From Trypanosoma brucei gambiense DAL972 (lineage: Eukaryota; Euglenozoa; Kinetoplastea; Trypanosomatida; Trypanosomatidae), in the NCBI RefSeq assembly GCF_000210295.1, contig NC_026743.1, positions 3,162,001-3,226,000 on the forward strand: a stretch of 64,000 bases of DNA. Direction: 5' to 3'. The notes below the pieces were generated by a model, which was not told the DNA's origin, ran no database searches, and saw only the letters and a program-made list of their open reading frames with translations. Each line of letters starts with the position of its first letter. Position 1 is the first letter of the stretch. Both the position numbers and the translations under genes were made by a program. Below are positions 51,118 through 59,680 of the stretch, piece after piece.

Positions 51118-52557
51118 TTACGCAAAATCCTCCCCCTCTCCCTCATTGGTTTCATCTTCTGTAGCGGCTGCCTCTTCCTCACCTTCTTGCTCTTTCTTCT
51201 CCTCATCCTCCTCGTCATCGCTGGAGAGTTCTGGTTCGCCTGTTTTGATGTGACTGGAGTACTCCTTCAGTTTGGCACGGATATTTTCCATGATTCCACC
51301 AATGTCTTCCAGGAACCTCGGTGGCTGCTCGTCAACAAGCTTGAACAATTCCAACTTCTCTTCACTATGCTTGATGACTCGGGGTTTTGGCGCCGAATCC
51401 CTCTTTGCTTTATTGGCTTGTTGCTTCTGCTTCTTGCTGTCGCCTCCGTTCTGATGACTCATGCCATCGTTCAAGACCACGGCACCTTCTGGGGCAAACT
51501 CCGCTGGGTCAAAGTTTGCCGCTGCCTCCCTCCTGGCCCGCTCCTCATTCTCGCGTTGAACCATAATCTTTTGGTCCCTCAAATACTGTAGAAGGGTGTC
51601 GCATGCCGCGATTTCCACCTCGTATGGGTTCATGCGACGCAGCGCACGCTCACGCTTCTCCGCCAACTTGGGGGCATTCTTTCGTTCCAGGAACCTGCGG
51701 TGGCGTTCCTTGCGCACTTCCTCCATTTTGGCCATGTGCTTAGCGCGGGCTTCATCACACCACGACTTCCACACCTCCATTGCCTTCTGGAAGTCCTCAG
51801 AAAGTGCGTTCATTTCCTTGGTAATACTGGTGATCTTTGCGCTGATCTCATCACACTTTTTGAATACTTCCTGCCGATTCGCCCCAGCGCTCCTCATTTT
51901 GTCATCTTTCTCCATTTTGGTTGATCGTTGTCCCTTGTATTCTTCATTGAGACCCCGAATGCGCTCGTTAATTTCTTGGATCTCACGTTGCAACGTCGCC
52001 TCGCAGTGCTTTGCCTCCGCGATGGCCTCGGAAACAGGCTGCAGCTCCTGCAAGTACCGTTTAGCATCCTCAAGTTGGCCTATTTGTCGCATGATGCGCT
52101 TCTCGGCGGCGAGTCCACCGCCACTTGTCTCCATTTTTTTCGTCATGTACTCGATGGCCTCGTCGAACTCCTCCACGCTTTTAAAGCCGCCCAGGTCATC
52201 TGTCAGAGAGCGGAGTTTCTTCACGTACTCGTCGTGTTTCTTCCTTACTTCAATAATCTCCTCTGACTTTTTGGAGCGCATTTCTTGTTCAGCCTTCCGT
52301 TTGTCATCAAGCTCCTTGAGCCTCTGTCGGATCTCGTCGCGCTCCTTGTCAGGCTCACTTTTTGGTCCCAACGAAGCACGTAGCTCCTTGATTTGGGCGA
52401 TAAGAGCCCCCTTCTCCTGCGAAAGTGCTTTCATCTTGGTTCGGTGCTCCATTACATCTGGTCTCGGAGGCGCCCCCGGAGCTGTCATCCACCGCGGTTG
52501 AGGGCGCCTTTCCGTCGGCGCGGGCGCAGCTTCAGGTGCCGTCTCTGTCTTGCTCAT
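51118..52557 (-). CDS. BFR1-like coiled-coil protein (nuclear segregation protein family)
   Basis: A 479-residue, highly charged coiled-coil protein. After a Pro/Ala-rich start, residues ~40-290 are almost continuous coiled coil (KALSQEKGALIAQIKELRASLG, then EEIIEVRKKHDEYVKKLRSLTDDLGGFKSVEEFDEAIEYM). The block GGFKSVEEFDEAIEYMTKKMET and later ERKNAPKLAEKRERALRRMNPYEVEIAACDTLLQYL recall the Bfr1/nuclear segregation family. Yeast Bfr1 associates with mRNPs and polysomes at the ER, so an RNA-binding role is likely here. The tail is very acidic (EDEEKKEQEGEEEAA region). It sits between the pyruvate kinase pair and the aquaglyceroporin array. Confidence 0.87.
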   Translation of the reverse strand: MSKTETAPEAAPAPTERRPQPRWMTAPGAPPRPDVMEHRTKMKALSQEKGALIAQIKELRASLGPKSEPDKERDEIRQRLKELDDKRKAEQEMRSKKSEEIIEVRKKHDEYVKKLRSLTDDLGGFKSVEEFDEAIEYMTKKMETSGGGLAAEKRIMRQIGQLEDAKRYLQELQPVSEAIAEAKHCEATLQREIQEINERIRGLNEEYKGQRSTKMEKDDKMRSAGANRQEVFKKCDEISAKITSITKEMNALSEDFQKAMEVWKSWCDEARAKHMAKMEEVRKERHRRFLERKNAPKLAEKRERALRRMNPYEVEIAACDTLLQYLRDQKIMVQRENEERARREAAANFDPAEFAPEGAVVLNDGMSHQNGGDSKKQKQQANKAKRDSAPKPRVIKHSEEKLELFKLVDEQPPRFLEDIGGIMENIRAKLKEYSSHIKTGEPELSSDDEEDEEKKEQEGEEEAAATEDETNEGEGEDFA

Positions 52558-53526
52558 TGCTGCTGATGCTTTTTGGCAGAACCTTTCCCCCTTGGTACAC
52601 TAATCGTGCAAATTAATGAGGCAACTTCCTCAATCTAATTATATTATTCTTATTTTGTTCCTTTTTCCACTCTTACAACGTATTCCCTTATTGTTGTCAA
52701 TTAATCGCCTCTCCAATGCAACTTTAGCCAACTCTCTGCCCCCTTTGAAATTCCTTGCTATTGTTGTCTAAACAGAGTTATTAGTTGACCAAGAGAAGAG
52801 GCACTCTGATTCGTGGGAGGTGAGCAAAAGCGCATACAGAGCAGAAAAAAAAAAGGGAGACAATACCCCTAGAGGATGCCAAACACATGGCGCTATCGTC
52901 GGCGAGCTTTTGCGTTGCTGCGCCACGTATTGGCCCGCATAAATTCAAATGGTGGCAATAGGAGTTGTGCGAGTACACATGCGACTACCATAAACTTGAT
53001 GACGCAGCCGGTGGAGTTTTCCTGCTTCCCCCTCTCCTCTTCCTTTGAGAATTCCCCTGAGTTGCCAAACCGATCCACTGGTGTGCACCTCCGGATGCGG
53101 AGCGGTGCAAAGCAGCCCAAACAAAAGACATGTGTACAGAAATAAAAGGGTAATGCCCACCCCCGCCTCGCCCCCACATTACATAAATCGGGAACATATT
53201 CTTTTCCTTCTTCTTCATGTACTCCAGCATGTAAATAAATGGATGTGCTTACGTATTCTTTCGCTGAGAGTGTGCTGCAAAGGGCATCTAAAGGGGCAGA
53301 TGTGATTATATCCGCTTCCTCAAACAAATTTTAGTGGAGGTGGCGGAAACATAACGAACATGTTCCGTCCCCTTCCACACCCCAGGAACAGCGTTCCCAT
53401 CAAGTTCACAATTCATAAGGTGAAAAATATTCCCCTTGCATTTTACCTTTGCTTTTAATCAGGCACCATAAATGTTATTTGGAACTCCTTTTAGTATTAT
53501 AATTCTTCCCTTTTCCTTCATGCAGA
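52558..53526. other. Intergenic region
   Basis: About 970 bases between the aquaglyceroporin remnant and the BFR1-like gene. A 144-codon minus frame (52893-53327) has no recognisable motif. The last 110 bases (from about 53420) match the 3' flank of the intact aquaglyceroporin gene at 54662. Confidence 0.5.
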
Positions 53527-53637
53527 TTAGTGTGGCACAAAATATTTGTACAGAAAAAGTCCAAAGATACCTCCAAACAATGGAATAACTAGTGGAGCCC
53601 AGAAATAATAATTTGCATGTGAAAACACCTTCCCACC
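53420..53637 (-). pseudogene. Aquaglyceroporin C-terminal remnant with 3' flank
   Basis: The minus strand from 53637 to 53527 encodes 36 residues plus stop, homologous to the end of the two intact channels: [13 protein letters not shown], then an altered last helix, ending in [10 protein letters not shown]. It differs from both intact copies at about eight positions (for example KVF for EVF, IPLF for VPFF, GGIF for GAIL, FVPH for FLPH), so it comes from a different aquaglyceroporin type. Upstream the homology stops abruptly; the frame continues 13 unrelated codons to a stop, with no start. Its 3' flank (about 53420-53526) closely matches that of the gene at 54662. I suspect it is what is left of an AQP3-type 3' end. 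Confidence 0.85.
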
Positions 53638-53639
53638 AA

Positions 53640-54265
53640 AGTGAATGGTCTCCGTGAGTGGGTAAGAAACTTCCTCTCAGGGTCCCTATCCATCGTGCTG
53701 ACGAAAATTACGAAAATAAACGAAACCTTCAATGTAATATTTACTGGTTAAACTGGCTGCCGTTTTCTCTTTTCCCACGCGAATTCGGAAGTCGCTCTCC
53801 ACCTCCCTTTGTTTGTGTGGAGGAGCTCCAGGTATCAAACAAAGTAAAAATAAAGAAAGCTCATTAAAATCTATAATAACAATCAAATATTCCCCAATAG
53901 AATGCACCACCACCTCATTTGTAAAACAGAAGTGAATCATCAAGTGCGAATTTGCCCCGGCATACTATCCCTCACCTCCCAACACAACAAAATCAGCGGT
54001 TAAAACACACATGCAAACAGCTGTGGGATGAAGAGAAGTAAAGTGCAACAACAAAGAGATGTACGACATGAGTGAAGTAAACCGAGATTCACCTTAACGT
54101 CTTCCCAAAATATGTATTTAAATGACGTTAGGGGTGCAACGAGGGATTATCCAAGTGGTTCAGCGCTATTCAGTGACAAATTTTATGTGTGTATTCTTCC
54201 ATTGGTGCCCTGAGCGAACATAATCGGGGTGGCTCGAAAAAAAAAAAAACACATGAACAAGCGCG

Positions 54266-54299
<34 letters not shown>

Positions 54300-54661
54300 A
54301 GAAAAAAGTAAACATGAGATTAGTGATGGGGAAAGACTTTCTTACGCTGCTGAAGGGAGCAACAGCACCTATGGATTGCGCCATCTGTTCACCTTATTTA
54401 TCTCTAAAAATTAGTGTCCCCTTCGATCATTGTACTTAATACAATGAAACAAAACGGCAACCAGAAAGGCAGCTCATGCACTCAAAAACAGGAAAAGAAT
54501 CGTTTTTTTTTAACACGAATTAAAATAACGCTTTTTATATACTTAGTACATACGGTGAAAAATATTCCCCTTGCGTTTTACCTTTGCTTTTAACCAGGCA
54601 CCATAAATGTTATTTGGAACTCCTTTTAGTATTATAATTCTTCCTTTTTCCTTCATGCAGA
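53640..54661. other. Intergenic region with duplicated 3' flank
   Basis: About 1 kb between the remnant and the intact gene ending at 54662. Positions 54552-54661 are the homologous 3' flank. A (CA)n(TA)n microsatellite lies at 54265-54300. No gene. Confidence 0.55.
54265..54300. repeat. (CA)n(TA)n microsatellite
   Basis: Ten or so CA units run directly into about nine TA units in the 3' flanking region of the downstream intact aquaglyceroporin gene. Confidence 0.9.
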
Positions 54662-55576
54662 TTAGTGTGGAAGAAAATATTTGTACAGAAAAAGTCCAAG
54701 GATAGCTCCAAAGAATGGAACAACTAGTGGAACCCAGAAATAATAATTTGCATGTGAAAAAACTTCCCCCCCGAGAAGGATCGCACCGAAGACCCTGGGA
54801 CCGAAATCAAGTGAGGGATTCATCGCAAGGGGAGACGCTAAGCCGAAGTTGTTGACCATGGCGAAGACAAGAGCACCAACTGCCAACGGCTCGTGTCCCT
54901 TGGCAGGAGAGTTATTGGGGTCGAAGATACCGCAGACACAGAACAATAGCATCGCCGTACATATAAACTCACCAAAGATACAAGAAAATATACCATTTGA
55001 ATCCCTTGGGTACATGGCAAACACCCATGCGGTCCCCTTTTCACCGAAGGCAGTCAACTCACCACCACCATGCGCCTTCAGGAGATCAGCAAACACTCCG
55101 TAAGCGCAGGCAGCACCAAGAAAGGCACCGAGCATCTGCGCCGCGATGTAGCCGGGGACTTTTCTCCAAGGGAAATCACCGAAAACCGCATTGCCAACGG
55201 TGACGGCAGAGTTGAGATGGCCACCGGAGATGCCCAGTGAAACATACAGAGCCATCGTGACAGCCACACCAATACCAATCGTAAGACCGAGAAGCCCCAA
55301 ATCTGGAACAAGTAGTGAGGTGATAACCGCGCCCTTAGCGATATATATGAGGACGAAGTTTCCCAGAAATTCAGCCACGTAGTCGCGGTAATTTAGCCGC
55401 AGTTCCCGTGGTGCCCAAAAGTTGATGCCTCCCGGTACTTCCTCTTGAGCCTCCGCCACCTCATGTTTCCGGTTGCTACTGTCGTCGTTTCCCTGAACAC
55501 GGACCTCCACCGTTCCATCCTTATTAACCGCTTGTAGCTCCATGGGATACGCCACATTGTCTGGTTGGCTCTGCAT
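54662..55576 (-). CDS. AQP3: Aquaglyceroporin at the AQP3 position, with AQP2-type pore
   Basis: A 304-residue channel; published T. brucei AQP3 is 304 residues. The first ATG gives MQSQPDN; the open frame upstream starts with TTG. Six membrane helices and two half-helices are visible. Pore motifs are NSA (122-124) and NPS (253-255) instead of the usual NPA boxes, and the selectivity positions 102, 241, 250 and 256 are Ile, Val, Leu and Leu. That is the published AQP2 signature (I-V-L-L, NSA/NPS); AQP3 is reported as W-G-Y-R with two NPA boxes. The middle segment (about residues 172-238) differs from the neighbouring gene, as does the N-terminus by an 8-residue deletion. AQP2-type pores take up glycerol, pentamidine and melaminophenyl arsenicals. 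The symbol reflects position and length only. Confidence 0.93.
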   Translation of the reverse strand: MQSQPDNVAYPMELQAVNKDGTVEVRVQGNDDSSNRKHEVAEAQEEVPGGINFWAPRELRLNYRDYVAEFLGNFVLIYIAKGAVITSLLVPDLGLLGLTIGIGVAVTMALYVSLGISGGHLNSAVTVGNAVFGDFPWRKVPGYIAAQMLGAFLGAACAYGVFADLLKAHGGGELTAFGEKGTAWVFAMYPRDSNGIFSCIFGEFICTAMLLFCVCGIFDPNNSPAKGHEPLAVGALVFAMVNNFGLASPLAMNPSLDFGPRVFGAILLGGEVFSHANYYFWVPLVVPFFGAILGLFLYKYFLPH

Positions 55577-55853
55577 TCTGATTTTCTGGAGCTTTTTTTT
55601 CTTGTTGCTCGAATTCAATTTTTAAATAATGTCTGATGTGCTGAAGGCGCTACCTAACAATTGTTTTTGTTTCCTCCTACACTGTTACACAAATAGTCAG
55701 CAGCGGGCGATAGAATAGGGGGAACGGGGTTTATAAGGTAGCAAAGCACCTTGCGTGACGCAAGAATGAATGTTCGGAAGTGAGGAAAGTAATATCGACA
55801 GCATTAACAAGGAATTCCCACATGCGCATGCGTGTGCGTAGAGGAGTGAAACG
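55577..55853. repeat. Shared aquaglyceroporin 5' flank, copy 1
   Basis: A 277-base upstream block that appears identical to 57377-57653 and ends abruptly at GTGAAACG. Both genes therefore share their 5' untranslated sequence and any control elements in it. Confidence 0.85.
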
Positions 55854-56437
55854 AAGAGCAATATCGCTAATCGTAATTTGAATGCCTCTCCGAGGCACAT
55901 CGTTGCGTGGTAACGTAAACAAATGGGATGGGGAGAGGAAAGTGAAAGAGGGTGGAAGATGTGGCAACCTACTAAGGTTCCGTCATGTATTCCCTTCCTC
56001 CACATTATTATTGTTATATATTTCTACCCGCTGAATAAAAATAGACAAGTGATAAAAATAAGGGATGATGAAAAGACAAACACAGCATTTACCTCTACAG
56101 GGGCACCGCACCCTCTCGGTTAAACCGCTATAAACTCCTTACAACACATCCTTATTGTTTGATCCCATTCTCTTTCTTTTATTCCCCTTAGGTTAAATTA
56201 TAATGTGACATAACAGAGCAGTTTGCCTTCGCCTTTGGAGAAGGCAAAAACTTCAACACTCACCGTTTCACCCGCATTCTTCGGGAGAAACAAAACCTCT
56301 CTGTTATATTCTTAACTCATATATATGGTGAAAAATGATCCCTTCGTTTTATTTTTCATCTTTCCTTTTAGCTAGGCACCATCAATGTTATTTGGAATTC
56401 CACTAACCGTCAATACCCTTCGCCCTACCCTGGCCGA
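55577..56437. other. Spacer between aquaglyceroporin genes
   Basis: The first 277 bases (55577-55853) are the 5' flank and match 57377-57653. From about 56330 the sequence is a diverged relative of the other aquaglyceroporin 3' flanks, including the GGTGAAAAAT and GGCACCAT...TGTTATTTGGAA words. The middle (55854-56330) is unique and has no gene. Confidence 0.6.
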
Positions 56438-57376
56438 TTAGTGTGGAAGAAAATATTTGTACAGAAAAAGTCCAAGGATAGCTCCAAAGAATGGAACAAC
56501 TAGTGGAACCCAGAAATAATAATTTGCATGTGAAAAAACTTCCCCCCCGAGAAGGATCGCACCGAAGACCCTGGGACCGAAATCAAGTGAGGGATTCATC
56601 GCAAGGGGAGACGCTAAGCCGAAGTTGTTGACCATGACGAAGACAAGAGCACCAATAGCTACCGTTTCGTACCCCTTGGCAGGAGAGTTATTGGGGTCAA
56701 AGATACCGCAGACACAGAGCAGTAGCACTGCGGTGGAAATGAGTTCAGCAAAAATTGGATAAAATATACCATTTCCTTCCGCGGGGTACATGGCAAACAC
56801 CCACGCAATCCCCTTTTCACCGAAGGCAATCAACTCACCACCACCATGCGCCTTCAGGAGATCAGCAAACACTCCGTAAGCGCAGGCAGCACCAAGGAAA
56901 GTGCCGAGCATCTGCGCCGCGATGTAGCCGGGGACTTTTCTCCAAGGGAAATCACCGAAAACCGCATTGCCAACGGTGACGGCAGAGTTGAGATGGCCAC
57001 CGGAGATGCCCAGTGAAACATACAGAGCCATCGTGACAGCCACACCAATACCAATCGTAAGACCGAGAAGCCCAAAATCTGGAACAAGTAGTGAGGTGAT
57101 AACCGCGCCCTTAGCGATATATATGAGGACGAAGTTTCCCAGAAATTCAGCCACGTAGTCGCGGTAATTTAGCCGCAGTTCCCGTGGTGCCCAAAAGTTG
57201 ATGCCTCCCACGGGTTTCTCTTGAGCCTCCGCCACCTCATGTTTTTGTACATCTGCATCCCACCGCTCATTGCTACTGTTGTCAACGTTTCCCTGAACAC
57301 GGACCTCCACTGTTCCATCCTTATTAACCGCTTGTAGCTCCATGGGATACGCCACATTGTCTGGTTGGCTCTGCAT
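56438..57376 (-). CDS. AQP2: Aquaglyceroporin 2
   Basis: A 312-residue channel, the published AQP2 length, starting MQSQPDN at 57376. It carries NSA (130-132) and NPS (261-263) and the selectivity residues Ile110, Val249, Leu258 and Leu264, all matching published AQP2. Six membrane helices are visible, with a 60-residue cytosolic N-terminus containing an 8-residue segment (around NERWDADVQ) absent from the neighbouring gene. AQP2 transports glycerol and is the high-affinity route for pentamidine and melarsoprol; loss or chimerism with AQP3 gives drug cross-resistance in field isolates. It is upstream of the AQP3-position gene in transcription order and shares its 5' flank. Confidence 0.96.
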   Translation of the reverse strand: MQSQPDNVAYPMELQAVNKDGTVEVRVQGNVDNSSNERWDADVQKHEVAEAQEKPVGGINFWAPRELRLNYRDYVAEFLGNFVLIYIAKGAVITSLLVPDFGLLGLTIGIGVAVTMALYVSLGISGGHLNSAVTVGNAVFGDFPWRKVPGYIAAQMLGTFLGAACAYGVFADLLKAHGGGELIAFGEKGIAWVFAMYPAEGNGIFYPIFAELISTAVLLLCVCGIFDPNNSPAKGYETVAIGALVFVMVNNFGLASPLAMNPSLDFGPRVFGAILLGGEVFSHANYYFWVPLVVPFFGAILGLFLYKYFLPH

Positions 57377-57653
57377 TCTGATTTTCTGGAGCTTTTTTTT
57401 CTTGTTGCTCGAATTCAATTTTTAAATAATGTCTGATGTGCTGAAGGCGCTACCTAACAATTGTTTTTGTTTCCTCCTACACTGTTACACAAATAGTCAG
57501 CAGCGGGCGATAGAATAGGGGGAACGGGGTTTATAAGGTAGCAAAGCACCTTGCGTGACGCAAGAATGAATGTTCGGAAGTGAGGAAAGTAATATCGACA
57601 GCATTAACAAGGAATTCCCACATGCGCATGCGTGTGCGTAGAGGAGTGAAACG
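57377..57653. repeat. Shared aquaglyceroporin 5' flank, copy 2
   Basis: Partner of 55577-55853. Divergence begins immediately after GTGAAACG (GAAGGAAG here, AAGAGCAA there). Confidence 0.85.
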
Positions 57654-58006
57654 GAAGGAAGAAAGAAAACAACAAGTGGAGTTTCAGCCTTCTTTTTCTC
57701 GATTATTCTGATCTGATTTCCCCCTTTCCACTATGATGCTTGTATATGATCCCTCCTTGGAGAGCGGTGCAATGCAAAAGGTTATACTGACAGGGTCAAG
57801 ATGATGCCGACAAAAAAACTAGGAGGGTGAACTGTGCTCAGGAGGACCATCAAAACCCTCTACCAGCTGTTGCCATGCACCACGCGGTAACCGCCTTACC
57901 TCCGCACTTCTTCCCATAGTCCTCATTTCCCCTTCTCCTCCCACCCATCCAACCGACCTCCCGTTGTAAATATCTCTCCACCATATCTTGTTCAAACAAG
58001 TTGTCG
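57377..58006. other. Intergenic region
   Basis: The first 277 bases (57377-57653) are the 5' flank shared with the other aquaglyceroporin. The rest contains a pyrimidine-poor plus-strand block near 57650-57680 that may be the splice-acceptor tract on the minus strand. No gene. Confidence 0.55.
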
Positions 58007-59131
58007 TCAGTGAACCCGCTGATTTTGGTTTTCGTATTCGCTGAGAGGTGTTTTAAACCATGGTTGGCAAAACTCATTGCCTTCACGGAGGATAAACACT
58101 TCCGAATTGCCAGTTGTAACCACCAGCATGCCTCCAGTGGGCGACCACGAGAGACGCCATACCGGCTCATCGAAGAGGACGCAACTGCGCTCCCAACCAC
58201 CGCTCACCTCTCCCATGGCATCCCTTCCCCCTTCGCCGCTCCGCAACCCCCGGTCATCAATACAAGTCGTGAGGTGACTCCACTGTTTGCGGTGAATGAT
58301 GACACTCCTGTCCTGTCCGCAACTAGCAATAACTGCGTATCGCGTCGCAGCGGAAAGAGGTTCGAAAGCAACGTCTCGCACCCAGTCTGTGTGACCTTCG
58401 AGCAACTCCAGGAAGTGATAGGGATGGGCCCCAGCAGCGCCGCCTTCGGGTAAGTACCACAAACGAACTCGTGAGTCACATCCACCAGAGACCAAAAGCC
58501 TCCCGTTACCCAACTGTGGACAAGTGGGCGCAAATGATACGCATGTGGCTCCCATGGCATGTGCGATGTTGTTGCTGTTGTTACTCAGTTTAACGCTCTC
58601 ACGCCAGGCACCCTCTTCATATGTTGTTACTGCCACGGTGCCATCACTACTCGCCGTCGCAAGCATGGGAGATTCGGGTGCCCACTGTACGGCATTGACG
58701 CTACCCTGGTGAATGTCAATCACATGCACTGGTCGCCATTGGCGTGTGGGTTGCGACACTTCTTTCCATACAATTGCCTTGTGATCGTAGCCAGCCGATG
58801 CCAAGACAGTGCCAAAGCGCGGGTGTGCCCAACTCACCATCCACACGGGACCCTCATGACCTATGAGGGTCGCAACTCGCTGCATCTGACCGTCTCGGAC
58901 CGTGTGAATGCCTATAGTGCGGTCGGAGCTTGCGGTCGCGAGTTGCTGTCCGTAGTAGTCGAATTGCGTGTCGTGGATTATGTCCTGATGTTCCTGAGGT
59001 TGCTGCTGCTGGAATTGTTGGGGCTGCTGTGGTTGTCTCTGTTGATGCATATCATGGGGTGCCACTGGTGCTGCCTGGCCGTAGCCACCAATAGTGCGGT
59101 TTTGCGACGGGTATCTAGTTGAATGAAGCAT
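58007..59131 (-). CDS. SEC13: SEC13 WD40 protein
   Basis: A 374-residue protein with six WD40 blades. The SEC13-specific words are readable: DTQFDYYGQQLATASSDRTI, GHEGPVWMVSWAHPRFGTVLASAGYD, VNAVQWAPESPMLATASSDG, a C-terminal WRLSWSPTGGMLVVTTGNSEVFIL and VSGGCDSRVRLW. SEC13 is shared by the COPII outer coat, the nuclear-pore Y-complex and, in many eukaryotes, the GATOR2/SEA complex. The N-terminus has a Gln-rich insertion (QQRQPQQPQQFQQQQPQEHQ) not usual in yeast or human SEC13. The start is the first ATG (59131); the frame upstream opens with TTG. Confidence 0.94.
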   Translation of the reverse strand: MLHSTRYPSQNRTIGGYGQAAPVAPHDMHQQRQPQQPQQFQQQQPQEHQDIIHDTQFDYYGQQLATASSDRTIGIHTVRDGQMQRVATLIGHEGPVWMVSWAHPRFGTVLASAGYDHKAIVWKEVSQPTRQWRPVHVIDIHQGSVNAVQWAPESPMLATASSDGTVAVTTYEEGAWRESVKLSNNSNNIAHAMGATCVSFAPTCPQLGNGRLLVSGGCDSRVRLWYLPEGGAAGAHPYHFLELLEGHTDWVRDVAFEPLSAATRYAVIASCGQDRSVIIHRKQWSHLTTCIDDRGLRSGEGGRDAMGEVSGGWERSCVLFDEPVWRLSWSPTGGMLVVTTGNSEVFILREGNEFCQPWFKTPLSEYENQNQRVH

Positions 59132-59680
59132 TATTGGTATCAATATTCAATTTCTTCTCCTTTCCTCAGTTCCTGGTATTAGCTTTTTTTTTTCGCCCTT
59201 ATCAAACCTTATCAACTCCTGCCTTTTCTTATCCACCTAATGGAAGCAAATGGTAGTCCGCGGCGCCGCAGCGTAAAGGTCAAAAGGGGGAAATAACAAC
59301 ACGTCATAAAAGATAGATAGCGATTGTTTCAAGTGACAATTTGGCACAGCAACGAATCGCACGAAACACGCACGATGATGGGCAACCCGCTCAGCGACAA
59401 AGGGCTCACTTGTGAGCCAAATCGCATAGCCAGCTTCCGCAACAACTGGTAGTACCCATTGAAATGGCTGTCGTAGCCTGCAAGCATATTCTCTTTGTTG
59501 TAAAAGCAACTATAGCGACATAGTTTCCCTTCACAACTTCTTCCACCGTTATCATCATAGACAGGGGGAGGGGTGTTGATTAAAAAAAAAACTACCCACT
59601 CTTTCCGAACACAACCATCGCATAAAATTAAGAAAATGATACTAATGAGATTGTATAGGATGGCTGACCCCAGAGTTCAC
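59132..59680. other. Intergenic region
   Basis: About 550 bases between the EPL1-like gene and SEC13. The 90-codon minus frame at 59237-59509 has no motif. A-rich plus-strand run at 59580-59592. No gene accepted. Confidence 0.5.

Noticed and set aside
51596..52501. 301-codon plus-strand frame opposite the BFR1-like gene
   Set aside because: Antisense shadow, Ser/Phe-rich as expected opposite a Glu/Lys-rich coiled coil.
52893..53327. 144-codon minus-strand frame upstream of the BFR1-like gene
   Set aside because: No motif, unusual composition; likely untranslated or spacer sequence.
54145..54175. A-box-like sequence (AGTGGTTCAGCGC)
   Set aside because: No B box or cloverleaf follows at the right distance.
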